NCBI GenBank assembly: GCA_902493585.1
Contig: CABUPZ010000008.1
Coordinates: forward strand, 1-60,056
Reading direction: 5' to 3'
DNA length: 60,056 nucleotides
Origin: an uncultured Fusicatenibacter sp.
Lineage (GTDB): Bacteria > Bacillota > Clostridia > Lachnospirales > Lachnospiraceae
Shown: positions 1 through 7,970 of the stretch, in pieces
Numbering within the stretch: position 1 is the stretch's first letter
How the letters are laid out: every line of letters begins with the position of its first letter
The notes under the pieces: model-generated
Database searches by the model: none
Told to the model about the DNA's origin: nothing
What the model saw: the letters and a program-made list of their open reading frames with translations, nothing else
Program-made: the position numbers and the translations under genes

Positions 1-213
1 ACTTTTATTATTTTTCAATTATTTATTTTAAATATTAAAATTAACTTTTGTTTTTTTCAAAGGAACGTATTTATTCTGATGACAGTACCAAAAAGATATG
101 ATATGATATCTCTATCAGATCCTATAGCCGCATAGTTTCACCCTCCTTACCCGACCGCTGCTTTCAGTATCTGTCTTCTGAAATATTTTAAAGAACAGGA
201 TGGTTTTGTTATT

Positions 214-1005
214 ATGAATACAGATAATTCCCTCTCCCCTTCCCGGATCAATCAATCCGCAGAAAAAACAATGCGCATTATCGAACTGCTGGCTAATTCC
301 CCCCAGCCGATGCGCCTGTTGGATATCGCCCGTACACTGAAAATGAACACCAGTACGGCAAGCCGTTTTCTCACAACACTCTGTTTGATGCATTACGTTG
401 AGCAGGAAAAAAACTCTTCCCGCTATTATTTGACTTTCCGTCTCTGCCAGCTTGCCAATCGCATTCAGGCTCATACCAGTCTCCGGGATATGGTAAACCC
501 ATACCTTCAGGATCTCTGTACCACCCTGAATACTTCTGCCTGCCTTGCCATCGAGCAGAACCAGCAGGTAGTTTATATTGATGTCGCCCACAGCCCGGAT
601 CAATCTGTTCAGGGAATGAAAAGAATCGGAAACATCGCACCGCTCCACTGCACAGGAATCGGCAAACTTTTTCTGCTGAACTATTCTGTACAGGAACTCT
701 ATAACCTTCAGCCCGCAGACGGTTTTCTCCGTTATACCAGCCATACGCTGACAACAGTAGACGAGCTGCTGTCAGTTCTGGAAAAAGCACGTACCGATGG
801 CTATGCGTTGGATAACGAGGAATGCGAAATTGGTACCAGATGCATTGCCCTGCCAATCCGGGATTTTTCCGGAAAAATCGTAGCTGGTTTCAGTATTACC
901 GGTTCTTCCAATTACCTGACCGATGAGTTCCTTCAGGAAAACATCTCGTCACTGAAGAATCTTTCGTCGAATCTCTCCAAAAAAATGGGGTATGAAATGT
1001 TCTGA
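214..1005 (+). CDS. IclR family transcriptional regulator
   Basis: A 263-residue protein with the two-domain IclR layout. Residues about 15-75 form the winged helix-turn-helix (RLLDIARTLKMNTSTASRFL is the recognition segment), and residues about 90-255 form the GAF-like effector domain, with the family's typical GMKRIGNIAPLHCTGIGKLF stretch and a C-terminal ECEIGTRCIALPIRD block. IclR proteins bind DNA as dimers or tetramers and usually control catabolism of small carbon compounds. No target gene lies next to it on the same strand: the next intact gene is an AraC regulator pointing the other way, so its regulon cannot be inferred here. The ribosome site is weak (AGGA about 13 bases upstream), so the exact start is less certain than the family call. 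Confidence 0.9.
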   Translation: MNTDNSLSPSRINQSAEKTMRIIELLANSPQPMRLLDIARTLKMNTSTASRFLTTLCLMHYVEQEKNSSRYYLTFRLCQLANRIQAHTSLRDMVNPYLQDLCTTLNTSACLAIEQNQQVVYIDVAHSPDQSVQGMKRIGNIAPLHCTGIGKLFLLNYSVQELYNLQPADGFLRYTSHTLTTVDELLSVLEKARTDGYALDNEECEIGTRCIALPIRDFSGKIVAGFSITGSSNYLTDEFLQENISSLKNLSSNLSKKMGYEMF

Positions 1006-1127
1006 GTTGTCACTCTGAAAAACTGCCGGCAGAATCGGCAAAGTTTGAACTGACAAAAATCGGGAGTTATAGCACGACAAACGCATGAATGTGTTTTCCT
1101 GCTAAGCCCATTGTATTTTTAAAATTT

Positions 1128-1301
1128 TTACAAATTCATAAGTTCATTCAAACATTTTTCCGTATTTGTGCCAATCGCATACCGCTTCTTTTTCATGCTT
1201 AACGGACGCCGTCCCACTTCTGCTATTCCATTGGCACCAAGCAGACCGTACACTCCGGGCTCCAAATGGACACTCACCTGATCCACCGCCGCCTTTGTTC
1301 C
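1128..1301 (-). pseudogene. Gene remnant, possibly the N-terminal part of an ABC transporter ATPase
   Basis: On the minus strand, directly after an in-frame stop, the reading GTKAAVDQVSVHLEPG VYGLLGANG (split here for length) resembles the beta-strand and Walker A approach of ABC-2-type exporter ATPases, where GANG would normally continue AGKTT. Here the text changes to IAEVGRRPLSMKKK and stops 31 codons later. There is no ribosome site and no downstream ATPase domain. It therefore looks like a fragment left by deletion, perhaps fused to a piece of another gene. The identity rests on about 25 residues only. Confidence 0.4.
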
Positions 1302-1317
1302 TTATGATTCGATCAAA

Positions 1318-1357
1318 CAGAAAAATGGATGATCTATGGTTATATCATAGATCACCC
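1318..1357 (-). terminator. Intrinsic terminator of the AraC-ended sugar operon
   Basis: Read on the minus strand, GGGTGATCTATG and CATAGATCATCC form a 12-pair stem (one G-T pair) around a short loop, followed by ATTTTTC. It lies about 90 bases beyond the stop codon of the AraC gene at 1446. Confidence 0.75.
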
Positions 1358-1445
1358 ATCTTAGGTCTGACAATTGTCTGTAAATCGGTTCGGTCAGTCC
1401 GCCAGACTCATTTCCTCAGGCTCAGGGATCGCAAAGAGATAAGTC

Positions 1446-2336
1446 TCAGTCGCTTCCTGTTCCGCCCATTCTTCCGGTCAGACGTTTCTTTCGGAAATCG
1501 CTGGGCGAACAATGTCTCAGCGCCTTAAAGGTGCGGTTGAACGCACTGAGGGAGCTGAACCCTGAGTTCATCGCCACATCCGTGATGCTCATTTCCTTAT
1601 TGTACAGCAGTTCCTCCGCCCGTTTGACACGTTTGGAATTCAGATACTCATAAAAGGTCATATTCATATACTGCTTGAACACTCTGGTGAAATGGAACTT
1701 GGAAAATCCACTGACAGAGGCCACTTCTTCCAGGGTTAGATTCTCCATATACTTCTGATTAATATAGGTACAGGCGCTCATCACCGCCTCAATATATTCC
1801 TGCTGTTTCGTATCCGACTGGTGCTTGTCCTTGTGCTCGTCGCTGTATACCTCAAAACGCCCGAGGCCTACGTACATTTCAATCAGGCAGGCATAAATGG
1901 ACGCCTCACGGAATGTACTGTTTCCGTCATATTCTTTGATGATCCGGTTTAATCTTTCCCTCAGGTACTGATACAGCTCTGTATTCTCCTGCTGTTTCAG
2001 AAAGATTGCCGGGGGCATCATAAAGAGAAGCGTCTCCATTTCCTTCAGATTGTACAGGAGCGCTGGATCAAACTGCAGAATCATACGCTCTCCCCGGGGA
2101 GGCGCCTGCAGCGCATGAATCACACCGGAGTTTATGATAATGATATCCCCGGTTTCCAGATCATACCACCGTTCTCCAATCCCTACCCGGTAAGTATCTT
2201 CCACCGGCATAATAATTTCAATCCCTACATGCCAGTGCTCCGGATAATCCTCATAATCAACGTTGTGATACAGGCGAAGCCCGAGGGAATTTCCGTAATT
2301 GATGGTTTCATGCATTCCGTTTAGTATTTCAATCAT
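1446..2336 (-). CDS. AraC family transcriptional regulator with cupin sensor domain
   Basis: A 296-residue regulator. Residues about 10-100 form a cupin-type sugar-sensing domain (YPEHWHVGIEIIMP, then DIIIINSGVIHAL), and the last 100 residues hold two helix-turn-helix motifs (LTLEEVASVSGFSKFHFTRVFK and ITDVAMNSGFSSLSAFNRTFK regions). A GTG ten codons further upstream is also open, but the ATG at 2336 has AGGAG 11 bases before it and was preferred. It is the last gene of the leftward unit DUF4867-isomerase-kinase-AraC, 49 bases after xylB, so it probably senses the sugar that operon consumes. A pair of direct repeats at the operon promoter (6196-6224) is a plausible binding site. Confidence 0.88.
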   Translation of the reverse strand: MIEILNGMHETINYGNSLGLRLYHNVDYEDYPEHWHVGIEIIMPVEDTYRVGIGERWYDLETGDIIIINSGVIHALQAPPRGERMILQFDPALLYNLKEMETLLFMMPPAIFLKQQENTELYQYLRERLNRIIKEYDGNSTFREASIYACLIEMYVGLGRFEVYSDEHKDKHQSDTKQQEYIEAVMSACTYINQKYMENLTLEEVASVSGFSKFHFTRVFKQYMNMTFYEYLNSKRVKRAEELLYNKEMSITDVAMNSGFSSLSAFNRTFKALRHCSPSDFRKKRLTGRMGGTGSD

Positions 2337-2385
2337 CGCAAATATCGCTCCTCTTTTTTCCGTCACCCATCCACAGGCAGGGATC

Positions 2386-3855
2386 TTACAGCAGTTCGCT
2401 GAACAGATCTTTCACTGTCGGGTAGATTTTCGCAAACTTGCGGTATTTCTCTTCATATTTTGCCACCAGCTCCGGTTCCGGCTCGATGGTCTCAGTCACT
2501 TTCACGATCTTCGCCGCAGCCTCTTCCACAGACGCAAATTCTCCGTTGGCAACCGCCGCCAGCATCGCGCCGCCCATCGCCGGGCCTTCCTCCGATTCAA
2601 TGCTGTCCACTTTGATATTCAGGATGTTGGCGATCATCTTCTTCCACAGCGGGCTCTTTGCTCCGCCGCCGCAGATCTTGGTGCGCTCGATCTGGATGCC
2701 CAGAGATTTCGCCACCTCGAAGGAATCACGGATCGCGAAAGCAACGCCTTCCAGAACCGCCTGGGTCATATCCGCACGGCTGGTGTCCATCGTCAGGCCG
2801 ATAAAGGTTCCGCGGGCATTGGGATTGTTGTGCGGAGAACGCTCTCCCATCAGGTACGGCAGGAAGAACACGTTGTTCTCGCCAAGTTTCTCAATCTTCG
2901 CCTGCTCTGCGGAATAATCCTTGGTGCCGATGATCTCGTCCATCCACCATTTGTTGCAGGAAGCCGCGCTCAGCATGCATCCCATCAGATGATAATGGCC
3001 GTCCGCATGAGCAAATGCATGGAGGGCATTGTTGCTGTCCACACCAAAATTCTCGCTGGAGATAAAGATGGTTCCGCTGGTTCCCAGGGAAACATTGCAC
3101 ATGCCGTCGCCGACCGTTCCGGTTCCTACTGCAGCTGCAGCGTTGTCCCCTGCTCCGGCTACTACTTTACAGCTCTCCGGCAGTCCCAGTTCCGCTGCCA
3201 CCTCCGATTTCAGAGTTCCGACAACTTCATAACTCTCATACAGTTTTGCCAGCTGCTCTTCCCTGATTCCGCAGATTTCCATCATCTCTTTGGACCAGCA
3301 TTTATGCTCCACATCCAGCAGGAGCATTCCGGAAGCATCAGAATAATCGGTGCAGAAAGATCCGGACAGTTTGTATGCCAGATAATCCTTCGGCAGCATG
3401 ATCTTGCAGATCTTTACAAAATTCTCCGGCTCGTTCTCCTTTACCCAGAGGATCTTCGGAGCGGTAAAACCGGCAAACGCAATATTGGCAGTATACTGGG
3501 ACAGTTTGTCCTTTCCGATCTCATTGTTCAAGTAATCGGTCTGCTTCTGCGTACGGCCATCGTTCCACAGGATTGCCGGGCGGATCACATGGTCTTCACT
3601 GTCCAGGATCACCAGTCCGTGCATCTGTCCGCCGAAGCTGATGCCTGCCACCTGAGACTTGTCAAAGCCTTCCGTCAGTTCCTTGATGCCTTCTTTGCTC
3701 TGCTCCCACCAGTCTTCCGGTTTCTGCTCCGACCAGCCCGGATGTGGGAAAGAAAGCGGATATTCGCGGGATACAATATTCATGATTTTTCCGGAACCGT
3801 CCATTAACAGCAGTTTTACCGCTGAGGTTCCAAGATCGACACCGATATAATACAT
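2386..3855 (-). CDS. xylB: Xylulokinase-type FGGY carbohydrate kinase
   Basis: A 489-residue FGGY kinase. The N-terminal phosphate-binding motif is YIGVDLGTSAVKLLLMD, followed by HPGWSEQKPEDWW, QMHGLVILD and the xylulokinase-like ILWNDGRT, and the second lobe has GAGDNAAAAVGTG and ICGGGAKSPLWKKM. These are family-typical for D-xylulose kinases (ATP plus D-xylulose gives xylulose 5-phosphate), although FGGY substrate cannot be fixed by eye and L-xylulose, ribulose or related ketoses remain possible. The start at 3855 is set by AAAGGAG seven bases upstream. It follows a fucose/arabinose-isomerase-like gene: an aldose is probably isomerised there and the ketose phosphorylated here. A terminator-like hairpin lies between the two genes. 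Confidence 0.88.
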   Translation of the reverse strand: MYYIGVDLGTSAVKLLLMDGSGKIMNIVSREYPLSFPHPGWSEQKPEDWWEQSKEGIKELTEGFDKSQVAGISFGGQMHGLVILDSEDHVIRPAILWNDGRTQKQTDYLNNEIGKDKLSQYTANIAFAGFTAPKILWVKENEPENFVKICKIMLPKDYLAYKLSGSFCTDYSDASGMLLLDVEHKCWSKEMMEICGIREEQLAKLYESYEVVGTLKSEVAAELGLPESCKVVAGAGDNAAAAVGTGTVGDGMCNVSLGTSGTIFISSENFGVDSNNALHAFAHADGHYHLMGCMLSAASCNKWWMDEIIGTKDYSAEQAKIEKLGENNVFFLPYLMGERSPHNNPNARGTFIGLTMDTSRADMTQAVLEGVAFAIRDSFEVAKSLGIQIERTKICGGGAKSPLWKKMIANILNIKVDSIESEEGPAMGGAMLAAVANGEFASVEEAAAKIVKVTETIEPEPELVAKYEEKYRKFAKIYPTVKDLFSELL

Positions 3856-3880
3856 GTCAGAACTCCTTTCCATTCGCACA

Positions 3881-3940
3881 GAAAAGGCGGATGCTGCCCT
3901 TGGGCAGGCAGTCCCTGCCGCAGATGCCGCATCCGCCCCT
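3881..3940 (-). terminator. Terminator-like hairpin between isomerase and kinase genes
   Basis: On the minus strand GGCGGATGC pairs with GCATCCGCC across an inner, also partly paired region (GGCAGGGACTGCC), followed by TTTTC. It lies after the isomerase stop and about 25 bases before the xylB start. It may act as a partial terminator or an mRNA-stabilising structure that sets the isomerase:kinase ratio. Confidence 0.6.
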
Positions 3941-3979
3941 GCTTTTCTTTTTATCTTTTCACAGAATTCCAGTCAGGAT

Positions 3980-5446
3980 TTATGCCCACGGATTCTCTGT
4001 CGGGTAACGTACGCCCTTCGGCTGATTGTATCCGATGCTGTTTACATCTACACCCAGCATCTTGAATACTTCGAACATTTCTTTTCCGAAGTGTCCGAAT
4101 GCTACGGCGCCGTGATGCGGATAGTTGCCCTCTACCAGAACGTGACGGTAGAATCTTCCCATCTCCGGAATTGCGAAGATACCGATGCCTCCGAAGGATT
4201 TTGTCGCTACCGGAAGAACTTCACCCTGTGCGATGTAAGCAACCAGTTTTGCGTCGGATGTGCTCTGCAGACGGTAGAATGTGATGTCTCCAGGTACGAT
4301 ATCTCCTTCCAGTGTTCCCTGTGTTACCTCTTCCGGCAGATTTCTTGCCATGATGAACTGATATTTCATCTCACAGAAGGACAGTTTGCAGGACGGAGTA
4401 TTTCCGCAGTGGAAGCCCATGAAAGTATCGTTGAACTGATAATCATATTTTCCTTTGATCTCAGACTCATACATATCTCTCGGTACGGTATTGTTGATAT
4501 CCAGCAGAGTAACCGCATCTTTGGATACAACGCTTCCGATGAACTCAGACAGTGCGCCGTAGATATCTACCTCACAGGATACCGGGATTCCTCTTCCGGT
4601 CAGACGGCTGTTGACATAGCACGGTACGAATCCGAACTGTGTCTGGAATGCCGGCCAGCATTTTCCTGCGATCGCAACGTATTTGCGGGAACCTTTGTGA
4701 GCCTCTACCCAGTCTAACAGAGTAATCTCATACTGAGCCAGTTTCTCCAGGATTTCCGGCTTCTTGTTGCCTTCACCCAGTTCTTTTTCCATATCTTTGA
4801 CAACTTCCGGAATACGCTCGTCGCCTGCATGGTTGTTGAATGCTTCGAACAGGTCAAGTTCGGAGTTTTCCTCGATCTCAACACCCAGGTTGTACAGCTG
4901 TTTGATCGGAGCGTTGCATGCCAGGAAGTCCTGCGGACGCGGTCCGAAGCTGATGATCTTCAGGTTGCGCACGCCTACGACTGCGCTTGCGATGGTCTTG
5001 AACTCTTTGATCATCTCTGCTACTTCCTGTGCGTTTCCAAGCGGATACTCCGGAATATATGCATGCAGGTTGCGCAGTTTCAGGTTGTAGCTTGCATTCA
5101 GCATACCACAGTAAGCGTCTCCACGTCCGCCTACCAGGTTGTCGCCGGTCTCCTCAGCGGCAGCTACGACCATGCACGGTCCGTCGAAATATTTTACCAG
5201 CAGAGTCTCTGCGGTCTCCGGTCCGAAGTTTCCAAGGTAAACAACCAGAGCGTCGCATCCAGCTTCGTTTACTTCAGCCAGAGCTTTCATCATATCTTTT
5301 TCGCTCTCTACCACGGTAGGACATTCGTAGATTTCTCCGTCGTATGCAGCTACGACAGCTTTTCTTCTGTTCTCGGACAGAGTCATCGGAAAGCAGTCAC
5401 GGCTTACTGCAACGATTCCCAGTTTGATTTCAGGCATGTTGATCAT
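3980..5446 (-). CDS. L-fucose/L-arabinose isomerase-like protein
   Basis: A 488-residue protein of the fucose/arabinose isomerase superfamily. Features seen are an N-terminal Rossmann-like part (KLGIVAVSRDCFPM, ALVVYLGNFGPE), a middle part with VGVRNLKIISFGPRPQDF, and a C-terminal part with MGFHCGNTPSC and HHGAVAFGHFG. Family members convert aldoses to ketoses with a divalent metal, in the cytoplasm. It is clearly shorter than E. coli FucI (about 590 residues) and near AraA length (about 500), and belongs to the clostridial group usually annotated only as fucose isomerase-like. The start has GGAGG nine bases upstream. Neighbours are a xylulokinase and DUF4867, so the substrate may be a pentose or 6-deoxyhexose; the true sugar is not determined. 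Confidence 0.8.
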   Translation of the reverse strand: MINMPEIKLGIVAVSRDCFPMTLSENRRKAVVAAYDGEIYECPTVVESEKDMMKALAEVNEAGCDALVVYLGNFGPETAETLLVKYFDGPCMVVAAAEETGDNLVGGRGDAYCGMLNASYNLKLRNLHAYIPEYPLGNAQEVAEMIKEFKTIASAVVGVRNLKIISFGPRPQDFLACNAPIKQLYNLGVEIEENSELDLFEAFNNHAGDERIPEVVKDMEKELGEGNKKPEILEKLAQYEITLLDWVEAHKGSRKYVAIAGKCWPAFQTQFGFVPCYVNSRLTGRGIPVSCEVDIYGALSEFIGSVVSKDAVTLLDINNTVPRDMYESEIKGKYDYQFNDTFMGFHCGNTPSCKLSFCEMKYQFIMARNLPEEVTQGTLEGDIVPGDITFYRLQSTSDAKLVAYIAQGEVLPVATKSFGGIGIFAIPEMGRFYRHVLVEGNYPHHGAVAFGHFGKEMFEVFKMLGVDVNSIGYNQPKGVRYPTENPWA

Positions 5447-5520
5447 GATTTCATTCCTCCATTGTTATGTATTTTTTGATTGTATCGGGCTCCTTTGCGG
5501 ATGTTCCCTGTTGGTTCCGT

Positions 5521-6141
5521 TCAGCGTACGCTCAGGTTCTCTCCCTGGATTCCCGCAACGCTTCCTTCAATGTTCGCCTCCGGATGGCTGAGCAGCCATT
5601 TGTTTCTCGCAAACAGCATCTCGTCTTCCTTCGTGGCTTTTGTATACGGATCAAGGTCTGTGTTGGTTCCCTTCGGCAGTACAACCACCGCTTTGAAACC
5701 GGACTCCGCCACATTGCACGGTGCATAGTGGAGCGTCGTCGCATATACCTCGATCACAGTGCCTGCCGGAACAAGAAACGCTTCCATTTTGGAAGAATCA
5801 TAGGTCTGCTCCGATGTGATATCCTGCTCCTTTCCCAGAATCAGAATCATATCGGTCACCGCTACGTTTATCTCACTGTCACGGTGATATTCCACTGCAT
5901 TCAGAAGATAATTGTTTCCGTTGCAGTAGCCAATCTGGATCGGCATTCCCCCGTACAGGCTGTCAGAAATCTGCTTTGCGCTGCCGCAGGCTTCCAGATC
6001 TGCCTCTGATGCCACATATACCACGTCGTCCTTCGGGCACGGCGTTTTCTCCATCGCACGGATGATATCGCTGACATCAATGCCGGTGATCACCTTTCCG
6101 TATGGACGGAATGCTTCATCTGTCACTTTCAGAATCTGCAT
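5521..6141 (-). CDS. DUF4867 family protein
   Basis: A 206-residue soluble protein, first gene of the sugar operon, starting MQILKVTDEAFRPYGKVI. The text fits the DUF4867 family, which from memory accompanies fucose-isomerase-like and xylulokinase genes in gut Firmicutes. A cupin-like fold is suggested by the conserved block around IQIGYCNGNNYLLNAVEYHR, ILILGKEQDI, and FLVPAGTVIEVYATTLHYAPC, reminiscent of ureidoglycolate-lyase or sugar-mutarotase-type barrels. The function is unknown; a sugar-binding or epimerase role within the same pathway is an inference from position. AGGAGG seven bases before the ATG fixes the start. Confidence 0.75.
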   Translation of the reverse strand: MQILKVTDEAFRPYGKVITGIDVSDIIRAMEKTPCPKDDVVYVASEADLEACGSAKQISDSLYGGMPIQIGYCNGNNYLLNAVEYHRDSEINVAVTDMILILGKEQDITSEQTYDSSKMEAFLVPAGTVIEVYATTLHYAPCNVAESGFKAVVVLPKGTNTDLDPYTKATKEDEMLFARNKWLLSHPEANIEGSVAGIQGENLSVR

Positions 6142-6187
6142 GGCAAGGACCTCCTTTTTTATTTAGTTTATTGATTGAACTAATTGT

Positions 6188-6216
6188 AGTTTAGCACTTG
6201 TATTCTATGATGTCAA
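6188..6216 (-). promoter_or_regulatory. Promoter of the DUF4867-isomerase-xylB-araC operon
   Basis: On the minus strand a perfect -35 TTGACA (6216-6211) is followed after 17 bases by TAAACT (6193-6188), a 4/6 match to the -10 consensus. It sits about 47 bases before the DUF4867 start codon. Confidence 0.65.
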
Positions 6217-6224
6217 CTTGTATT
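6196..6224. repeat. Pair of direct repeats at the sugar operon promoter (candidate operator)
   Basis: ACTTGTATT occurs at 6196-6204 and again at 6216-6224, exactly 20 bases apart, bracketing the -35 element. Same-face direct repeats two helical turns apart are typical for AraC-family activator sites, and an AraC gene closes this operon. The assignment is inference. Confidence 0.55.
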
Positions 6225-6389
6225 TTTTGATTTTTTTCAGCTCAAATTTTACACTTCTGACCCTGTATGAAAACGGCGACACTCAGATCCTGGCCGGCGA
6301 TGTCCTGGTATCCGCAAGATTATGATTGCATTTTGCGGATAACTGTCGTATACTTTTTTCGAAAAAAATTTGAAGAGGGGAAATTTTTT

Positions 6390-7067
6390 ATGTTTGATTT
6401 TATGACAACTGCTGACGGCGGGCTGACAACCGCGGGCTACGCAATCTGTATCATCGGCACCCTGCTTATTTTTCTGATCGGCGTGTATCTCGCCGGACGA
6501 AATACTTCTTCCGAAGCGCCGGCAAAAGCGATGAGTGCGAAAAAGCTGGCTTTCTGCGCAATGGGAATTGCACTGGCTTTTGTGACTTCCTACATCCAGG
6601 TGTTTTCACTTCCGTACGGAGGATCGGTCACTTTGTGTTCCATGCTCTTCATTGTTCTCATTGCCAACTGGTATGGCGCAAAGACAGGGATCCTCGTAGG
6701 TTTTGCCTATGGACTTCTTCAGTTTCTCCAGGAGCCTTACGTCCTTTCCCTGTTCCAGGTATGCTGTGACTACATCTTTGCCTTTGCGGCACTTGGACTG
6801 GCAGGTTTCTTTTCCCGCAGGAAACATGGCCTTTTAAAGGGTTATCTTCTTGCAGTGCTCGTCCGTGGATTTTTCCATTCCCTGGGCGGATACCTGTTCT
6901 GGATGGATTACATGCCGGAAACTTTCCCGGCAGCGCTGAAATCCCTCTACCCGATCATTTACAATTACAGCTACCTGCTGGCGGAAGGTGTGATCACCGT
7001 GCTCGTGATTTCACTTCCTCCGGTCAATAAAGCGCTGAATCATATCAAGCGCCTTGCTCAGTCATAG
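6390..7067 (+). CDS. thiT: Energy-coupled thiamine transporter S component ThiT
   Basis: A 225-residue membrane protein with about six hydrophobic segments. The family core is clear: AFVTSYIQVFSLPYGGSVTL, then LIANWYGAKTGILVGFAYGL and LQFLQEP, followed by FAFAALGLAGFF. ThiT is the substrate-specific subunit that captures thiamine and works with the shared ECF module (EcfT, EcfA, EcfA'), none of which is in the window. An N-terminal extra segment (residues 10-30) adds one helix before the usual start. ATG 6390 was chosen over an upstream ATG at 6267 because of GAGGGG nine bases before it. No thiamine-pyrophosphate riboswitch could be recognised upstream. Confidence 0.88.
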   Translation: MFDFMTTADGGLTTAGYAICIIGTLLIFLIGVYLAGRNTSSEAPAKAMSAKKLAFCAMGIALAFVTSYIQVFSLPYGGSVTLCSMLFIVLIANWYGAKTGILVGFAYGLLQFLQEPYVLSLFQVCCDYIFAFAALGLAGFFSRRKHGLLKGYLLAVLVRGFFHSLGGYLFWMDYMPETFPAALKSLYPIIYNYSYLLAEGVITVLVISLPPVNKALNHIKRLAQS

Positions 7068-7085
7068 TAAGCTATATGACAAGTC

Positions 7086-7150
7086 AAAAGCCCTGACAGG
7101 AAACTGCGGCATCTCATTACCGCCGTTTTCCCTGTCAGGGCTTTTCTTTA
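7086..7150. terminator. Bidirectional terminator between thiT and spoIIIAH
   Basis: AAAAGCCCTGACAGG at 7086-7100 pairs with CCTGTCAGGGCTTTT at 7131-7145. A-rich on one flank and T-rich on the other, it can end transcription of thiT rightward and of the spoIIIA operon leftward. Confidence 0.85.
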
Positions 7151-7169
7151 CAATGATCGCTTTCTTCTA

Positions 7170-7970
7170 TTATTCTTCCCCAGCCTGCGTCTCTGCCGGA
7201 TCCGGTGTCGGTGTTTCCGTCGTATCGGTTCCAGACGTATCTGTGCCTGCTTCGCTGTTTCCCTCACTCATCGGCGTGATGACGATGTTTTCCACGCTTA
7301 CTTCCGCTTTACGTGTGATAATATCCTCAATCTGCGCACGCTGTTCATCGCTGACCTGGGTCTGGGGCACAACCACATCCGCTGTCTCTCCCGTCAGATT
7401 CACCACCACATCCGAAAATCCCTGGGCTTCCAGCATCTGTTCCGCTGCGGTCTCCTTCTCCACAAGATCCGTCATTTCCACGAGACTTTGCACGGCACTC
7501 TGCCGCTCCGCCTCAGACAGGTTCGTATTGTTGATGATCTCATTCAGCGCTTCTTTGTTCTGAGAACGGATCTGCTCCCGGTCGATCCTGGCCTGTGCCA
7601 TGTATGTAGAAGCACCGGTCAGAACCGCCTCACCCGGCGTCTCCGTGACAGTTCCGGCATCCTCTGTCTCCGTGTCCCCGGAATTACTCGCCGTCATATC
7701 CTCATCGGTGATATCATAATCCAGGCTTTCGATATCCTGCAGCACCTGACTGTTGTTGGTGTCCACCGTACCATCCGCCGCAGCGCTGTCCGTATCGGAC
7801 AGTGTACTGTCCGCATAATTGATATATCCGGCAACGGCGATCATAACAGCAAGCGCTGTAATGATGATCTGATTCTTTCGAAAAAGCTTTCTCTTCCCGG
7901 ACGGTTTTTCCTCTGTGCCCTCCTCGATCCTTTCCTCTGGCGCTTCCTTCTGATTTTCCAGCTTTTCCAC
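7170..7970 (-). CDS. spoIIIAH: Stage III sporulation protein AH
   Basis: A 266-residue protein, last of the spoIIIA operon. A charged, proline- and glutamate-rich N-terminus (residues 1-33) precedes one membrane span (QIIITALAVMIAVAGYINYAD), a long acidic linker, and a C-terminal ring-building (YscJ/FliF-like) domain with FSDVVVNLTGETADVVVPQT. In other spore formers SpoIIIAH sits in the mother-cell membrane and binds SpoIIQ in the forespore to make the feeding-tube channel. The start is GTG overlapping the spoIIIAG stop by one base (TAGTG), with AGGAG nine bases upstream. The extra acidic tail and linker make it longer than the 218-residue B. subtilis protein. Confidence 0.93.
   Translation of the reverse strand: MEKLENQKEAPEERIEEGTEEKPSGKRKLFRKNQIIITALAVMIAVAGYINYADSTLSDTDSAAADGTVDTNNSQVLQDIESLDYDITDEDMTASNSGDTETEDAGTVTETPGEAVLTGASTYMAQARIDREQIRSQNKEALNEIINNTNLSEAERQSAVQSLVEMTDLVEKETAAEQMLEAQGFSDVVVNLTGETADVVVPQTQVSDEQRAQIEDIITRKAEVSVENIVITPMSEGNSEAGTDTSGTDTTETPTPDPAETQAGEE

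Noticed and set aside
1166..1528. A 120-codon rightward frame near the IclR gene
   Set aside because: It crosses the AraC 3' end and a terminator in antisense, is Arg/Ser/Pro rich and has no ribosome site.
6226..6320. Short peptide-like reading YENGDTQILAGDVLVSARL ending in a stop before thiT, as a possible C-terminal gene remnant
   Set aside because: Fewer than 30 residues, no family recognised and no upstream continuation; too little to call a pseudogene.
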